A stretch of 64,000 nucleotides of DNA from positions 62,001-126,000 of the forward strand of contig NZ_QEKY01000001.1 in assembly GCF_003096695.1 (NCBI RefSeq), in the 5' to 3' direction. The stretch is from Porphyromonas loveana. Its GTDB lineage: Bacteria; Bacteroidota; Bacteroidia; Bacteroidales; Porphyromonadaceae. Below, piece after piece: positions 52,288 to 62,366 of this stretch. The notes beneath the pieces were generated by a model that ran no database searches, was not told where the DNA came from, and saw nothing but the letters and a program-made list of their open reading frames with translations. The translations under genes were made by a program, and so were the position numbers. Positions within the stretch are counted from its first letter, which is position 1. Every line of letters starts with the position of its first letter.

Positions 52288-52906
52288 TCGGCTACTGAGT
52301 CTCCGTTCGGCCTCTGTCGGTTACGGCAACAGAGACGTCCTACGGGACTACTCTCTGGATGTGGCTCGTGGCGAGCTGCTCGGCATTGTGGGACGCAATG
52401 GGGGCGGGAAGAGCACGCTGGTGAAAGCGCTCATCGGTTTGTTGCCTCTGCGCACAGGTAGTCTTACCTTCTACGATCGGCAAGGACAGCCCTCTATCCG
52501 TCCTTCCATCGGTTATCTGCCTCAGCTCAACCGTATCGACCGAGCTTTCCCTATTCAAGTAGGAGAGGTGATCGGTTCGGGGCTGACCGGCTACGTCGGA
52601 GGCGAGGAGCCAAGTGTCCTCCTGCAGCGTGCGGCAACGGACTTGCAGATAGCTGATTTGTTGCCACGGCCCATATCAGATTTGAGTGGCGGGCAGTTGC
52701 AGCGTGTCTTGCTCGCCAGAGCCATCGTATCCTGTCCCGAGTTGCTTATCTTGGACGAACCTAATAGCTATTTGGATGAATCGGCGGAGTTGCTTGTGTG
52801 CGAAGCCATCACCCAAAGACATAAACAAGGTGCGACTATTCTGCTGATTTCCCACGACAGAGAGAGCGTGGGACAACAGGCCAATCGCATAATATCCCTC
52901 GATTGA
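52277..52906 (+). CDS. Metal ABC transporter ATP-binding protein
   Basis: A 209-residue ABC ATPase, short for the family. Walker A is GRNGGGKST, the signature is LSGGQLQRVLLARA, Walker B LLILDEPNSYLD, and the switch His is in ISHDRESV, so the ATPase looks complete. It overlaps the lipoprotein gene and ends 4 bp before a GNAT gene. It presumably drives the metal transporter with a permease encoded elsewhere. Confidence 0.9.
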   Translation: MENNRLLSLRSASVGYGNRDVLRDYSLDVARGELLGIVGRNGGGKSTLVKALIGLLPLRTGSLTFYDRQGQPSIRPSIGYLPQLNRIDRAFPIQVGEVIGSGLTGYVGGEEPSVLLQRAATDLQIADLLPRPISDLSGGQLQRVLLARAIVSCPELLILDEPNSYLDESAELLVCEAITQRHKQGATILLISHDRESVGQQANRIISLD

Positions 52907-52910
52907 CATT

Positions 52911-53408
52911 ATGCATATCCGCCGCGCACTGCCTTCCGACTACGACCGTATTCTCTCCCTCTGGGAGGATGCGCGCCAAACGATGTTAGCCGCCGGCAAT
53001 CCGCAGTGGCAAGGTGCTTACCCGGGAGTTGAAGAAGCTCGGGAGGATATAGCAGCGGGAGACGCATATCTGCTGGAAATAGACGGAGAGGCGATGGGCA
53101 TCATGGCCGTGAACGACACTGTGCCCGCGGAGTATGCCCCTCTCCCTTGGCAAACGACAGGACTGGCCTATACGATACACCGTTTGGGGGTGCACTCTTC
53201 TTTATTGCGTCAGGGCTATGCTGCGACTATGCTGCTCCGTGCTGAGGCTATAGCTCGAGAGCAGGGGGCAACCTGTATTCACATAGACACGTATAGCCCT
53301 AATGTGGGGGCTCAGCAGCTATTTGAACAGCTTGGCTATCGTCGTGTAGGCCCTTTCGAAATGAAGCAGAAGCCATTGCCGTATATTGCCTTCGAGAAGG
53401 CGCTTTGA
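52911..53408 (+). CDS. GNAT family N-acetyltransferase
   Basis: A 165-residue GNAT acetyltransferase. The acetyl-CoA motif is LGVHSSLLRQGYAATMLLRAEAIARE (motif A, Q/RxxGxA type), and the C-terminal TYSPNVGAQQLFEQLGYRRVG is motif B. The substrate is unknown. It lies 4 bp after the ABC ATPase gene, so it is probably part of the metal transporter transcript. Confidence 0.9.
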   Translation: MHIRRALPSDYDRILSLWEDARQTMLAAGNPQWQGAYPGVEEAREDIAAGDAYLLEIDGEAMGIMAVNDTVPAEYAPLPWQTTGLAYTIHRLGVHSSLLRQGYAATMLLRAEAIAREQGATCIHIDTYSPNVGAQQLFEQLGYRRVGPFEMKQKPLPYIAFEKAL

Positions 53409-53564
53409 AGCAGCTTTCATCTCTCCTCGGTTACGCTTCTATGTATAAAATTTGGTGCTCGGTTGTGTCCTGATACGGGGTTTTTGCCTTGTGAATCCGT
53501 GTTATTAGTGTGATTTTGCATGTATTTTCTATATGTAAAGTGAGATGTGGTGTGAAAAAAAACG

Positions 53565-53572
53565 TAACTTTG
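53565..53572 (+). promoter_or_regulatory. Putative promoter of secDF (-7 box)
   Basis: TAACTTTG, an exact TAnnTTTG match, 65 bp before the secDF ATG. Confidence 0.5.
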
Positions 53573-53636
53573 CGCCCTATGAATATGCCGATAAATGGAT
53601 GAGAAAATTCTAACAATAAAATAAGTAACAGACAAA

Positions 53637-56579
53637 ATGCAAAACAAAGGATTTGTGATTGTTATCACATCGGCTCTGGCCATCATCTGTGCGTTTTACC
53701 TGTCATTCTCTTTCGTCACGAATCGATACGAGAAGAAGGCTAAGGCGATGGGCGATGTTGCCGGGATGGCCTATCTCGATTCTATGTCGAATGAGAAGGT
53801 CTGGTTCGGCTACACGCTGAAAGAAGCTCAAGCCCAGCAAATTGGTCTCGGCCTTGACTTGAAGGGGGGTATGAACGTGATTCTGAAGCTCAACGCAAGT
53901 GACCTGCTTCGCAATCTCTCTAACAAGAGTCAGGATCCCAATTTCAACAAAGCTCTGGAGAATGCCACCAAGAGTACCGAGCAAAATGACTTCGTTGACA
54001 TCTTTGTCAAAGAATATCGCAAGCTCGACCCCAACGGACGATTGGCAGTTGTCTTCGGATCGGGTGATCTGCGTGATCAAATCTCAGCTAAGTCCACCGA
54101 TGAAGAGGTGGTGGAGCTGCTGAAACAGAAATATAATAGTGCCGTAGAAGCTTCGTTCAACGTGCTTCGCACTCGTATTGACGCCTTCGGTGTAGTTGCT
54201 CCTAACCTGCAACGTCTCGAAGGTCAGGGTCGGATCCTTGTTGAGCTTCCGGGTGTTAAGGATCCGGAGCGTGTGCGAGCCCTCTTGCAGCGTAGTGCTA
54301 ATCTCCAGTTCTGGCGCACTTATAACTTTGAGGAGGTAAGTGGCGACCTTATGGCTGCCAACGCTCGCTTGAGTGAGCTTGCTATGAACAAGAAGACTAC
54401 TTCTGCGGTACCTGACACAACAGCTCTTGCGGTAGACTCTACCGGTCTTGCAGCAGACTCTGCCGCTGTCGCTGCTGACAGTGCAGCTACACAGCAAGTA
54501 CAAACTGCCGATGCTACACGTACGGATGTCCTCTTTTCTCTGCTCACTCCGGTTAACCGTGGTGGTGCAGTGGTGGGTGTGGCACGTCGTGCCAATTTGG
54601 CTCAGATTTCCGAAATGTTGCAACAGGCGCATGACCTCAAGGTGACACGTGAGGACGTGCAATTCCTCTGGGGTGCCAAGGCAATTGTCGATCCCGAGAC
54701 AAAGAAAGAAACGGATATGTACGAGCTTTATGCCATCCGCACAAACCGTACGGGCGATCCGGACCTCGGTGGTGAGGTTGTTACTTCTGCCAAGAGCGAC
54801 ATCCAGAATGACTTCGGTCGTTCAGAGCCTATCGTTTCGATGACAATGAACGAGGAGGGGGCTCGTAAATGGGCTCGTATCACGAAGGACAATGTGGGTC
54901 GTGCCATCGCCATCGTGCTGGATGGCGTAGTTTACTCTGCTCCGAATGTCAATGACGAAATCACGGGCGGACGCTCTCAAATATCCGGTAGTTTCACTGT
55001 CGAAGAAGCAGGCGACCTTGCCAATGTGCTCAACTCAGGCCGTATGGATGCTACTGTAAGTATCGAACAAGAGAATGTTATCGGCCCGACGCTGGGTTCC
55101 GAATCAATCAAGGCCGGATTCATTTCCTTCCTTTTGGCTCTTGTCATTCTGATGTGTTATATGTGTCTCGTTTACGGCTTCCTGCCGGGTATGATCGCAA
55201 ACTCTGCACTTGTCGTTAATAGTTTCTTCACGTTGGGCGTATTGGCGTCATTCCACGCTGTGCTCACGCTCTCGGGTATTGCCGGTCTTGTGTTGACGCT
55301 CGGTATGGCAGTGGATGCTAACGTACTTATCTTCGAACGAATCAAGGAAGAGCTCCGTGCCGGTAAGTCTCCCATTCGTGCGGTGGCCGATGGTTATAAC
55401 AATGCATTCTCTGCCATCTTTGACTCGAATGTGACGACGATTATTACCGGTGTCATCCTCTTCCTCTACGGAACAGGTCCTATCCGTGGTTTTGCCACGA
55501 CGTTGATCATCGGTCTTATTGCATCGTTCATCACGGCTGTATTCCTCACGCGTATCGTATTCGAGAGTCTGGCCAAGAAAGGGCGTTTGGACAAAATACC
55601 TTTCACGACAAAGCTTACTCGTAACCTGCTCGTAGATCCTACTTTCAATTTCTTGGATAAGCGTAAGGTGGGTATCGCCATTCCGCTTGTAATCATTGCA
55701 CTCGGTTTGGTCGCCGCATTCACTGTCGGCTTGAACAGAGGTATCGAATTCTCTGGTGGTAGAAACTATGTGGTTCAATTTGACCAACCGGTTTCTTCTG
55801 AGGCCGTACGTTCTGCCCTCAGCACTCCGCTTGAAGAAAAGGTTTTGGTTACCTCCATCGGTACAGATGGTATGCAGGTGCGTATCTCTACTAACTATAT
55901 GATAGCAGAAGAGAACGAACAGACTGAAGAAGTGATCACTGGTAAGATGTACGAAAGTCTCAAGAGGCTCTACAAGCAAGAACCTACAGTAGATCGGTTC
56001 AAGGACAATATCATCAGCTCTCAGAAGGTAAGCCCGAGTATGTCGAGTGACATTACCCGCGGCGCTATCTGGGCAGTGTTCCTATCCATGATCTTCATGG
56101 CTATTTATATTCTGATTCGTTTCCGTGATATCTCTTTCTCTGCAGGTGTATTTGCGTCAGTGGCTGCGACTACGTTCTCAATCATCGCGCTCTATGCTAT
56201 GCTTTGGAAGATTCTTCCGTTCACGATGGAAATTGATCAGAATTTCATTGCAGCAATCTTGGCTATCATCGGTTACTCACTTAACGATACCGTGGTCGTC
56301 TTTGACCGTATCCGTGAGACGACGAAGCTATATCCTCATCGTGATCGCTATCAAGTGATCAACGGTGCGCTCAATTCGACGCTTTCGCGTACGATGAATA
56401 CTGGTTTGACTACTTTGGTGGTAATGTTGGTGATCTTCATCTTCGGAGGTGCTACGATGCGTAGTTTCACATTCTCCATCATTTTGGGTGTCATCATCGG
56501 TACCTACTGTACGCTCTTTGTGGCAACGCCGATTGCCTATGAGCTCCAGAAGCGCAAACTCAACAAAGCAAAGAAATAA
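53637..56579 (+). CDS. secDF: Protein translocase subunit SecDF (fused)
   Basis: A 980-residue fusion of SecD and SecF, normal for Bacteroidota. SecD motifs include GLDLKGGMNVILKL, TLGMAVDANVLIFERIKEE, and SecF motifs RGIEFSGGRNYVV and SLNDTVVVFDRIRE. An Ala/Asp/Ser-rich loop (about residues 255-290) separates the periplasmic halves. SecDF uses the proton gradient to pull preproteins through SecYEG. It ends at a strong terminator shared with rnc. Confidence 0.97.
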   Translation: MQNKGFVIVITSALAIICAFYLSFSFVTNRYEKKAKAMGDVAGMAYLDSMSNEKVWFGYTLKEAQAQQIGLGLDLKGGMNVILKLNASDLLRNLSNKSQDPNFNKALENATKSTEQNDFVDIFVKEYRKLDPNGRLAVVFGSGDLRDQISAKSTDEEVVELLKQKYNSAVEASFNVLRTRIDAFGVVAPNLQRLEGQGRILVELPGVKDPERVRALLQRSANLQFWRTYNFEEVSGDLMAANARLSELAMNKKTTSAVPDTTALAVDSTGLAADSAAVAADSAATQQVQTADATRTDVLFSLLTPVNRGGAVVGVARRANLAQISEMLQQAHDLKVTREDVQFLWGAKAIVDPETKKETDMYELYAIRTNRTGDPDLGGEVVTSAKSDIQNDFGRSEPIVSMTMNEEGARKWARITKDNVGRAIAIVLDGVVYSAPNVNDEITGGRSQISGSFTVEEAGDLANVLNSGRMDATVSIEQENVIGPTLGSESIKAGFISFLLALVILMCYMCLVYGFLPGMIANSALVVNSFFTLGVLASFHAVLTLSGIAGLVLTLGMAVDANVLIFERIKEELRAGKSPIRAVADGYNNAFSAIFDSNVTTIITGVILFLYGTGPIRGFATTLIIGLIASFITAVFLTRIVFESLAKKGRLDKIPFTTKLTRNLLVDPTFNFLDKRKVGIAIPLVIIALGLVAAFTVGLNRGIEFSGGRNYVVQFDQPVSSEAVRSALSTPLEEKVLVTSIGTDGMQVRISTNYMIAEENEQTEEVITGKMYESLKRLYKQEPTVDRFKDNIISSQKVSPSMSSDITRGAIWAVFLSMIFMAIYILIRFRDISFSAGVFASVAATTFSIIALYAMLWKILPFTMEIDQNFIAAILAIIGYSLNDTVVVFDRIRETTKLYPHRDRYQVINGALNSTLSRTMNTGLTTLVVMLVIFIFGGATMRSFTFSIILGVIIGTYCTLFVATPIAYELQKRKLNKAKK

Positions 56580-56600
56580 GAGACAGTTAGTCTATGCACA

Positions 56601-56638
56601 AAAAAGCCCCGACGCTAATACCGTCGGGGCTTTTTGTT
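56601..56638. terminator. Bidirectional terminator between secDF and rnc
   Basis: A perfect 14-bp stem, AAAAAGCCCCGACG / CGTCGGGGCTTTTT, with a 7-nt loop. A-run and T-run flanks make it effective in both directions. Confidence 0.9.
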
Positions 56639-56696
56639 GAAAATAAAACAAAATGTAATCTCGTTCTCCTCAATTAGAAAAGGATTGTGAAGCTCT

Positions 56697-57476
56697 TTAA
56701 TGCGCTGGGGACACGGAGCGAGAGGTATCCGCCTTTTGGCGGGAATCACGTGCTCGTTTGAGCTTCTCTAAAGCATCATGAGCTGCATTCTGATGTGCTT
56801 CTTTTTTGCTCATACCGATTCCGCTACCGATGCGATGACCATCAACAAAGACTGCATAATTGAAATGACCATGTGCACGCTTGGGTTCCGAAATGAGTCG
56901 AAACTCCAATTCTAAATGATGCTTCTGTGCCCATTCGAGCAGTAGCGACTTGTAGTTGGTCGTCGCGTTGGTCATGCTATCTTCCATTTCAAGGAAGATG
57001 GGGATAAAGCGCGTGAGGACAAATCTCTCAGCCATCTCATATCCTCTATCCAGATAGATGGCACCGATCAATGCTTCGAGTGTATTGCCCATAATGTCGG
57101 GACTCATCTGTGATACTTCGCCTCGGACGATCAGTAATCGTTCGAGGCCAAGCTCGCGAGCTACCACATTGTTGATTTGTCTCTTTACGACCGCGCTTCG
57201 ACGTTGGCTCATATCTCCTTCATCCCAATGTGGATGTTTTCGATACAAATAACCGCTTATTGCCGTAGCAAGGACTGAGTCGCCCAAGAATTCCAGACGC
57301 TCGTTGTTCACGCGATACCCGCTGTCATCCACCAAACTGCATGAACTATGCCGGAATGCAAGTTCGTAGAAAGCAGTCTGCCGCGGTTTGAATCCGAGAA
57401 TAGTCGGAAGCAAAACAAAAGACCCCCTCGGCTTGCGCCAAGGGAGTCTTGATAGATATGTACTTAAAGACAACAT
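56697..57476 (-). CDS. rnc: Ribonuclease III
   Basis: A 259-residue RNase III that cuts double-stranded RNA, including rRNA precursors. The catalytic signature NERLEFLGDSVL is at residues 58-69, and the second acidic site is NTLEALIGAIYLD. A dsRNA-binding domain occupies residues about 165-240 (GSGIGMSKKEAHQNAAHDAL). The first ~30 residues are an extension beyond E. coli Rnc. It is the last gene of acpP - fabF - rnc. Confidence 0.96.
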   Translation of the reverse strand: MLSLSTYLSRLPWRKPRGSFVLLPTILGFKPRQTAFYELAFRHSSCSLVDDSGYRVNNERLEFLGDSVLATAISGYLYRKHPHWDEGDMSQRRSAVVKRQINNVVARELGLERLLIVRGEVSQMSPDIMGNTLEALIGAIYLDRGYEMAERFVLTRFIPIFLEMEDSMTNATTNYKSLLLEWAQKHHLELEFRLISEPKRAHGHFNYAVFVDGHRIGSGIGMSKKEAHQNAAHDALEKLKRARDSRQKADTSRSVSPAH

Positions 57477-57497
57477 TGCAGTTATCTAAAGGATCGC

Positions 57498-58754
57498 TTA
57501 TTTCTCGAACTTCTTAAATACAACGCTAGCATTGTGTCCACCGAATCCGAATGTATTCGACAAGGCAACACGTACCGGACGCTTTTGAGCTTCGTTGAAT
57601 GTAAAGTTCAGGTTATAATCGATTTCGGGGTCACGATCATCATCCTGATGGTTGATTGTCGGCGGCACGATGTCCTCATGAACAGCCTTCACACATACCA
57701 TCGCTTCAACAGCACCGGCAGCTCCGAGGAGGTGGCCAGTCATACTCTTGGTTGAGCTGATGTTCAAGTTGAATGCATGTTCGCCGAATACATCTTTGAT
57801 TGCTTTTGCCTCAGAAATATCACCCACAGGCGTAGAAGTACCGTGTACATTGACATAGTCAACGTCCTCCGGCTTCAGTCCCGCATCTTCGATGGCATTG
57901 GACATAACGAGCTTGGCGCCTAATCCGTCGGGGTGACTGGCTGTCAGGTGATAAGCATCAGCAGAAAGTCCGGTTCCTACGAGCTCCGCGTAGATGTGTG
58001 CACCACGCTTGATGGCGTGTTCCATCTCCTCGAGAACCATGCATGCAGCACCTTCGCCCATGACGAAGCCATCACGGCTGGCACTGAACGGACGGCTCGC
58101 CTCTTGGGGAGCGTCGTTGCGGGTCGAGAGCGCATTCATTGCGTTGAATCCACCCACACCGGCAGCACATATAGAAGCCTCAGAACCACCGGCAATGATC
58201 ACATCTGCCTTGCCCAAACGGATCAGATGACAAGCATCTATCACTGCATTGGTGGACGAAGCACATGCCGATGCAATAGAATAGTTAGGACCATGGAAGC
58301 CGTACTTGATTGAGATCTGACCGGCTGCTATGTCCGAAATCATCTTGGGGATGAAAAACGGATTGAAGCGTGGGCCGTTCTCCGGATTGTAGTCGCGTAC
58401 TTCACTTTCGAAGGTCGCAAGACCGCCGATACCGGCAGATACGATCACGCCTACACGGTTTTTATCCACCGTTTCCAAGTCAAGGCCGGAGTCTTGTACA
58501 CTCTCGTCGGCCGCTACTTGTGCAAGCTGCGCGTAGCGATCCAACTTACGCACCTCCTTGCGGTCAAAATACTGCAAAGGATCGAAACCCTTTACTTCAC
58601 AGGCAAACTGTGTTTTGAACTTGGAGGCATCAAAGAGCGTGATAGGACCGGCACCACTCTTGCCGGCAACCAAGCTCTCCCACGTCTCGGGGGCAGAGTT
58701 GCCGAGCGGAGTCATGGCTCCTAACCCTGTTACTACTACTCTTTTCAGTTCCAT
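57498..58754 (-). CDS. fabF: 3-oxoacyl-ACP synthase II
   Basis: A 418-residue KAS II that elongates acyl-ACP. The N-terminus MELKRVVVTGLGAMTPLGNS, the active-site Cys in IASACASSTNAV, the first His in VHGTSTPVGD and the second in STKSMTGHLLGAAG are all present. It lies 10 bp after acpP and 21 bp before rnc, a single operon. Confidence 0.97.
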   Translation of the reverse strand: MELKRVVVTGLGAMTPLGNSAPETWESLVAGKSGAGPITLFDASKFKTQFACEVKGFDPLQYFDRKEVRKLDRYAQLAQVAADESVQDSGLDLETVDKNRVGVIVSAGIGGLATFESEVRDYNPENGPRFNPFFIPKMISDIAAGQISIKYGFHGPNYSIASACASSTNAVIDACHLIRLGKADVIIAGGSEASICAAGVGGFNAMNALSTRNDAPQEASRPFSASRDGFVMGEGAACMVLEEMEHAIKRGAHIYAELVGTGLSADAYHLTASHPDGLGAKLVMSNAIEDAGLKPEDVDYVNVHGTSTPVGDISEAKAIKDVFGEHAFNLNISSTKSMTGHLLGAAGAVEAMVCVKAVHEDIVPPTINHQDDDRDPEIDYNLNFTFNEAQKRPVRVALSNTFGFGGHNASVVFKKFEK

Positions 58755-58764
58755 CAGAGGTATC

Positions 58765-59001
58765 TTACTTCAGGTTTCTTTCGATGTAGTCGATAGCATC
58801 GCCTACAGTCTTGATCTCCTGAGCTTGGTCATCGGGGATAGACATGTTGAATTCCTTTTCGAAATTCATCATCAGCTCTACCGTGTCAAGAGAGTCGGCG
58901 CCGAGATCATTTGAGAAACTTGCCTCACGAGTTACTTCAGAAGGCTCTACATTCAATTTGTCAACTACGAGGTCGATTACTTTTTTTTCTACTTCAGACA
59001 T
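58765..59001 (-). CDS. acpP: Acyl carrier protein
   Basis: A 78-residue ACP. The phosphopantetheine serine is in [14 protein letters not shown] (the DSL motif). It carries acyl chains for FabF, FabH and lipid A synthesis. It begins the acpP-fabF-rnc operon and is divergent from purN. Confidence 0.98.
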   Translation of the reverse strand: MSEVEKKVIDLVVDKLNVEPSEVTREASFSNDLGADSLDTVELMMNFEKEFNMSIPDDQAQEIKTVGDAIDYIERNLK

Positions 59002-59172
59002 AGTCTTGTTCTTTAAAATGGTTATTACAAATAATCTTCTTACTTATCTTTGCGCAATATTTGGCGCCATAACTCAGTATTACCACGAGGAAAAGCCCTG
59101 TAATAATGTTGATGTCTAAGCCACAAATTTGCACAATCACAATAGTTGTGTGCAGCAAAAGTAGTAAATAAA

Positions 59173-59754
59173 ATGAGAAAAGTAGCGGTTTTTGCCTCAG
59201 GCAGCGGTTCGAATGCAGAAAATCTGTTCCATTTCTTCTCAAAAAGTGGTTCGGCGTGCATATCGGCCATTATCAGTAACCATGCTGACGCTGGTGTAAT
59301 GACGCGTGCAGAGCAGCTCGGTATCCCCGCATATTCCTTTACCAGACGGGAGATGCTTGACGGCGCCAAGCCCATAGGCCTGCTACAAGAGTTAGGTGTT
59401 GAGCTTATTGTGTTGGCCGGATATATGTGCTTTGTCACGACTCCCTATTTACAAGCTTTCCCCGATCGGATCGTCAATATCCATCCCGCTCTCCTGCCCA
59501 AATATGGAGGTCAGGGCATGTACGGCCATCATGTACACGAAGCCGTGATAGCAGCCCGAGAGCAAGAAAGTGGTATCACCATCCACCTTGTCGATGAGCA
59601 GTACGACCACGGCAAGATCCTGCGTCAGGCTACCTGTGCAGTGCTGCCCGATGATACGCCCGACACCCTTGCCGAGCGTATCCATGCGTTGGAGTACGCG
59701 CATTATCCCGAGACGGTGGAAGAATATCTACGCCAACTCCCGCCCCGAAAATGA
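59173..59754 (+). CDS. purN: Phosphoribosylglycinamide formyltransferase
   Basis: A 193-residue PurN that formylates GAR using 10-formyl-THF in purine synthesis. FASGSGSNAENL binds substrate, and VNIHPALLPKYGG with VDEQYDHGKI supplies the Asn-His-Asp catalytic set. The frame begins at 59146, but MRKVAVFASGSG at 59173 is the family start. TATCTTTG at 59045-59052 could be the promoter. The stop overlaps the next gene's ATG (ATGA). Confidence 0.96.
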   Translation: MRKVAVFASGSGSNAENLFHFFSKSGSACISAIISNHADAGVMTRAEQLGIPAYSFTRREMLDGAKPIGLLQELGVELIVLAGYMCFVTTPYLQAFPDRIVNIHPALLPKYGGQGMYGHHVHEAVIAAREQESGITIHLVDEQYDHGKILRQATCAVLPDDTPDTLAERIHALEYAHYPETVEEYLRQLPPRK

Positions 59755-60791
59755 AGCATACCATCTCCCTACACTCTCTCCTCGTACACCTATATTATAT
59801 AGGTATAGCAGTAGCTCTATTCCTGCTTACTTCCTGCGGGAGGGACCCCGAGGTGAGCCGACTGAGGATCGATCTTGAGAATCTCAGCCCCGCTGATAGC
59901 GTCCTTACGCTCAGAATAGAGGGACATTCGTTCTTCGACACAGAAGAGATACGGGTCACTCCCCCCAAAGGGCGCATCCGTCACCAAGTCAAAGGAGACA
60001 ATGACCGTGTCCTTCTCTACTATAACGGAGGCAATAGCTTCCTCATTCTTTATCCGGAGAAGGGCCGAGACCTTAAGGTCACCCTCGATATCCGCCGTCC
60101 GCTCTTCCCCGAAATAAAAGGTAGTGACACACATGCGACGCTCAATGAGTTCGCTCGCGAGGCAGAAGAAGAGCTCCGTCAGTACCAAAGTCTGCTGCCA
60201 TCGGCCGACTATGCAGCCAAGGCAGCTGCGCTGCGAACCCTCCGCCTCAAAGCCCTCGACTACTATTTCGCTCATCCCACAGCCGTGGGGATTCATCGCA
60301 TCGCCGAGGTATATGAACTCTATGATGCCCGTTTCCTGAATGACTGTGGTGTAGCCCCCGACAAATTGCCACAACCTCTCGCGCTGTTTTTGCGTGGTGA
60401 TGGATCCACATCGGTCGGAAGCTCGGCTCCCGATTTCCAAGTGAGAGATATTCAAGGCAAACCTTTCACCCTTTCGTGGCATAACAAAAAGGATATTCTC
60501 CTCCACTTCACGGACAATCCCGATGCCCGCACCTCCGCATTGCTAAAGACTTGGAAGGAAAAACATCCGAATGCTACAACCGAAATCCTCACTCTTTCGC
60601 TCCTTCCGTCAGACTCTACCACGAAGAAATATGTGAGCACACTGGCACTGCCCGGCCTCTTCGTCACCGACAGCATGGGGCAGGTCTCCACCCTGATGGA
60701 GCAGTATCATATCCACGCCCTGCCTCATACCATTCACATTGATACCCTCGGACTCGTCCGCGAACGTCTCACCGGCTACGACCTTCCGTAG
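59751..60791 (+). CDS. Lipoprotein with thioredoxin-like domain lacking the CXXC motif
   Basis: A 346-residue lipoprotein with lipobox LLTSC (Cys 29). Residues about 35-125 resemble the DUF4369-type beta domain, and about 218-346 resemble an AhpC/TSA/TlpA thioredoxin fold (VGSSAPDFQVRDIQGKPFTLSW, then HALPHTIHIDTLG with the cis-Pro). Where a TlpA-like protein has CXXC, this one reads FTDNPDART, so no redox cysteines remain. A disulfide role is therefore unlikely, and it may be a binding or scaffold protein. It overlaps purN by 4 bp. Confidence 0.75.
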   Translation: MKHTISLHSLLVHLYYIGIAVALFLLTSCGRDPEVSRLRIDLENLSPADSVLTLRIEGHSFFDTEEIRVTPPKGRIRHQVKGDNDRVLLYYNGGNSFLILYPEKGRDLKVTLDIRRPLFPEIKGSDTHATLNEFAREAEEELRQYQSLLPSADYAAKAAALRTLRLKALDYYFAHPTAVGIHRIAEVYELYDARFLNDCGVAPDKLPQPLALFLRGDGSTSVGSSAPDFQVRDIQGKPFTLSWHNKKDILLHFTDNPDARTSALLKTWKEKHPNATTEILTLSLLPSDSTTKKYVSTLALPGLFVTDSMGQVSTLMEQYHIHALPHTIHIDTLGLVRERLTGYDLP

Positions 60792-60820
60792 CAGCCAACC
60801 TCTTTTGCCTGCCTCTTTCC

Positions 60821-62362
60821 ATGTTAGTCAAGACCTTTGCCGCAGCACTGCATAGCATTGATGCCCTCACTGTCACCATTGAAGTCAATATCACCCGAGG
60901 CTGCTATCTCAGCCTCGTAGGTCTGCCTGATGCGGCTGTCCGTGAGAGTCTGGACAGGATACGCTCCACCTTCGACACCCTCGGCATCACTTTCCCGCAG
61001 AAGAGTGTGACCATCAACCTCAGCCCTGCCGACCTCAAGAAAGAAGGGACCGCTTATGATCTGCCCATCGCCCTTGCTCTTATGGCTGCCGACGGGGTCT
61101 TTGCCGGCGATGCCCTTCCCCGTTATATGATCATGGGCGAGCTGTCGTTGGACGGCTCGTTGCGCCCGATCAAGGGTGCTCTGCCCATCGCCATTCAGGC
61201 GCGAGCCGCAGGATTTGAAGGGCTTATTCTCCCGATGGATAATGCACGTGAGGCAGCAGTGGTGAACAACCTCGCCGTTTACGGCGTGCAGCACATATCC
61301 GAAGTCATCAGTCACTTCAATGGCAGTGGCGCACTCACCCCCACTGTAGTCGATACCCGCAAGGAGTTCTACGACCGACAGCAGCAGATACCCTTCGATT
61401 TCTCCGAGGTCAAGGGGCAAGAGAAGGTGAAGCGCGCCCTCGAAGTGGCGGCAGCCGGCGGGCACAATCTCATCATGGTCGGCAGCCCGGGCAGTGGCAA
61501 GTCCATGATGGCCAAGCGCATGCCCGGCATCCTGCCGCCCTTCACGCTAAGCGAATCGCTGGAGACCACGAAGATTTATTCCGTCGCGGGCAAGCTCGGA
61601 CTCAACGCCATGCTCCTCACCCAGCGTCCTTTCCGCTCGCCCCATCACTCCATTTCGTCTGCGGCACTTGTGGGCGGCGGCACTTACCCTCAGCCCGGCG
61701 AAATCAGTCTGGCACACAACGGCGTACTCTTTTTGGACGAGTTGGCCGAGTTCAACCGCTCTGTCCTCGAAGTAATGCGCCAGCCGCTGGAGGATCGGCA
61801 CATCACTGTCTCGCGCGCCAAGATGACAGTCGATTATCCTGCGGGCTTCATGCTCGTAGCAGCCATGAATCCCTGCCCTTGCGGTTACTACAATCATCCC
61901 ACCCGCCCGTGTACCTGTCCGCCGGGGCAGGTAGAGAAGTATCTCAGCCGCATCTCTGGTCCGCTGCTCGATCGCATCGACATCCAAGTGGAGATCACCC
62001 CCGTCCCCTTCGAGAAGATATCCGACGAACGCCCTGCCGAGAGTAGCGACGCCATCCGTAGTCGCGTGATCGCGGCTCGCGAGATACAGAGCCGACGCTT
62101 CGCCGACCACGCAGGCGTGCACTGCAATGCGCAGATGGATGACAAGCTGATGAACCGCTATGCCCTTCCCGATGAGCAGGGACTCCACCGACTCCGAGTC
62201 GCCATGGAGCGTTTCGACCTCTCGGCGCGCGCCTATGGACGCATCCTCAAGGTAGCACGTACGATCGCCGATTTGGCGGGTAGTGCCGATGTCTGTGCCG
62301 ATCATATAGCCGAGGCTATCGGCTATCGCAATCTGGATCGGAGCAATTGGGGCAAGGTCTGA
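60821..62362 (+). CDS. YifB/ComM family Mg-chelatase-like AAA+ ATPase
   Basis: A 513-residue protein with an N-terminal Lon-C/ribosomal S5-like domain (residues 1-170, EVNITRGCYLSLVGLPDAAV) and a Mg-chelatase-type AAA+ module: Walker A VGSPGSGKSMMAKR, Walker B VLFLDELAEF and MNPCPCGYY with a cysteine cluster. The C-terminal Mg-chelatase helical bundle follows. ComM homologues act in branch migration during natural transformation. P. gingivalis is naturally competent, so this role is plausible. Confidence 0.92.
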   Translation: MLVKTFAAALHSIDALTVTIEVNITRGCYLSLVGLPDAAVRESLDRIRSTFDTLGITFPQKSVTINLSPADLKKEGTAYDLPIALALMAADGVFAGDALPRYMIMGELSLDGSLRPIKGALPIAIQARAAGFEGLILPMDNAREAAVVNNLAVYGVQHISEVISHFNGSGALTPTVVDTRKEFYDRQQQIPFDFSEVKGQEKVKRALEVAAAGGHNLIMVGSPGSGKSMMAKRMPGILPPFTLSESLETTKIYSVAGKLGLNAMLLTQRPFRSPHHSISSAALVGGGTYPQPGEISLAHNGVLFLDELAEFNRSVLEVMRQPLEDRHITVSRAKMTVDYPAGFMLVAAMNPCPCGYYNHPTRPCTCPPGQVEKYLSRISGPLLDRIDIQVEITPVPFEKISDERPAESSDAIRSRVIAAREIQSRRFADHAGVHCNAQMDDKLMNRYALPDEQGLHRLRVAMERFDLSARAYGRILKVARTIADLAGSADVCADHIAEAIGYRNLDRSNWGKV

Positions 62363-62366
62363 TGTG

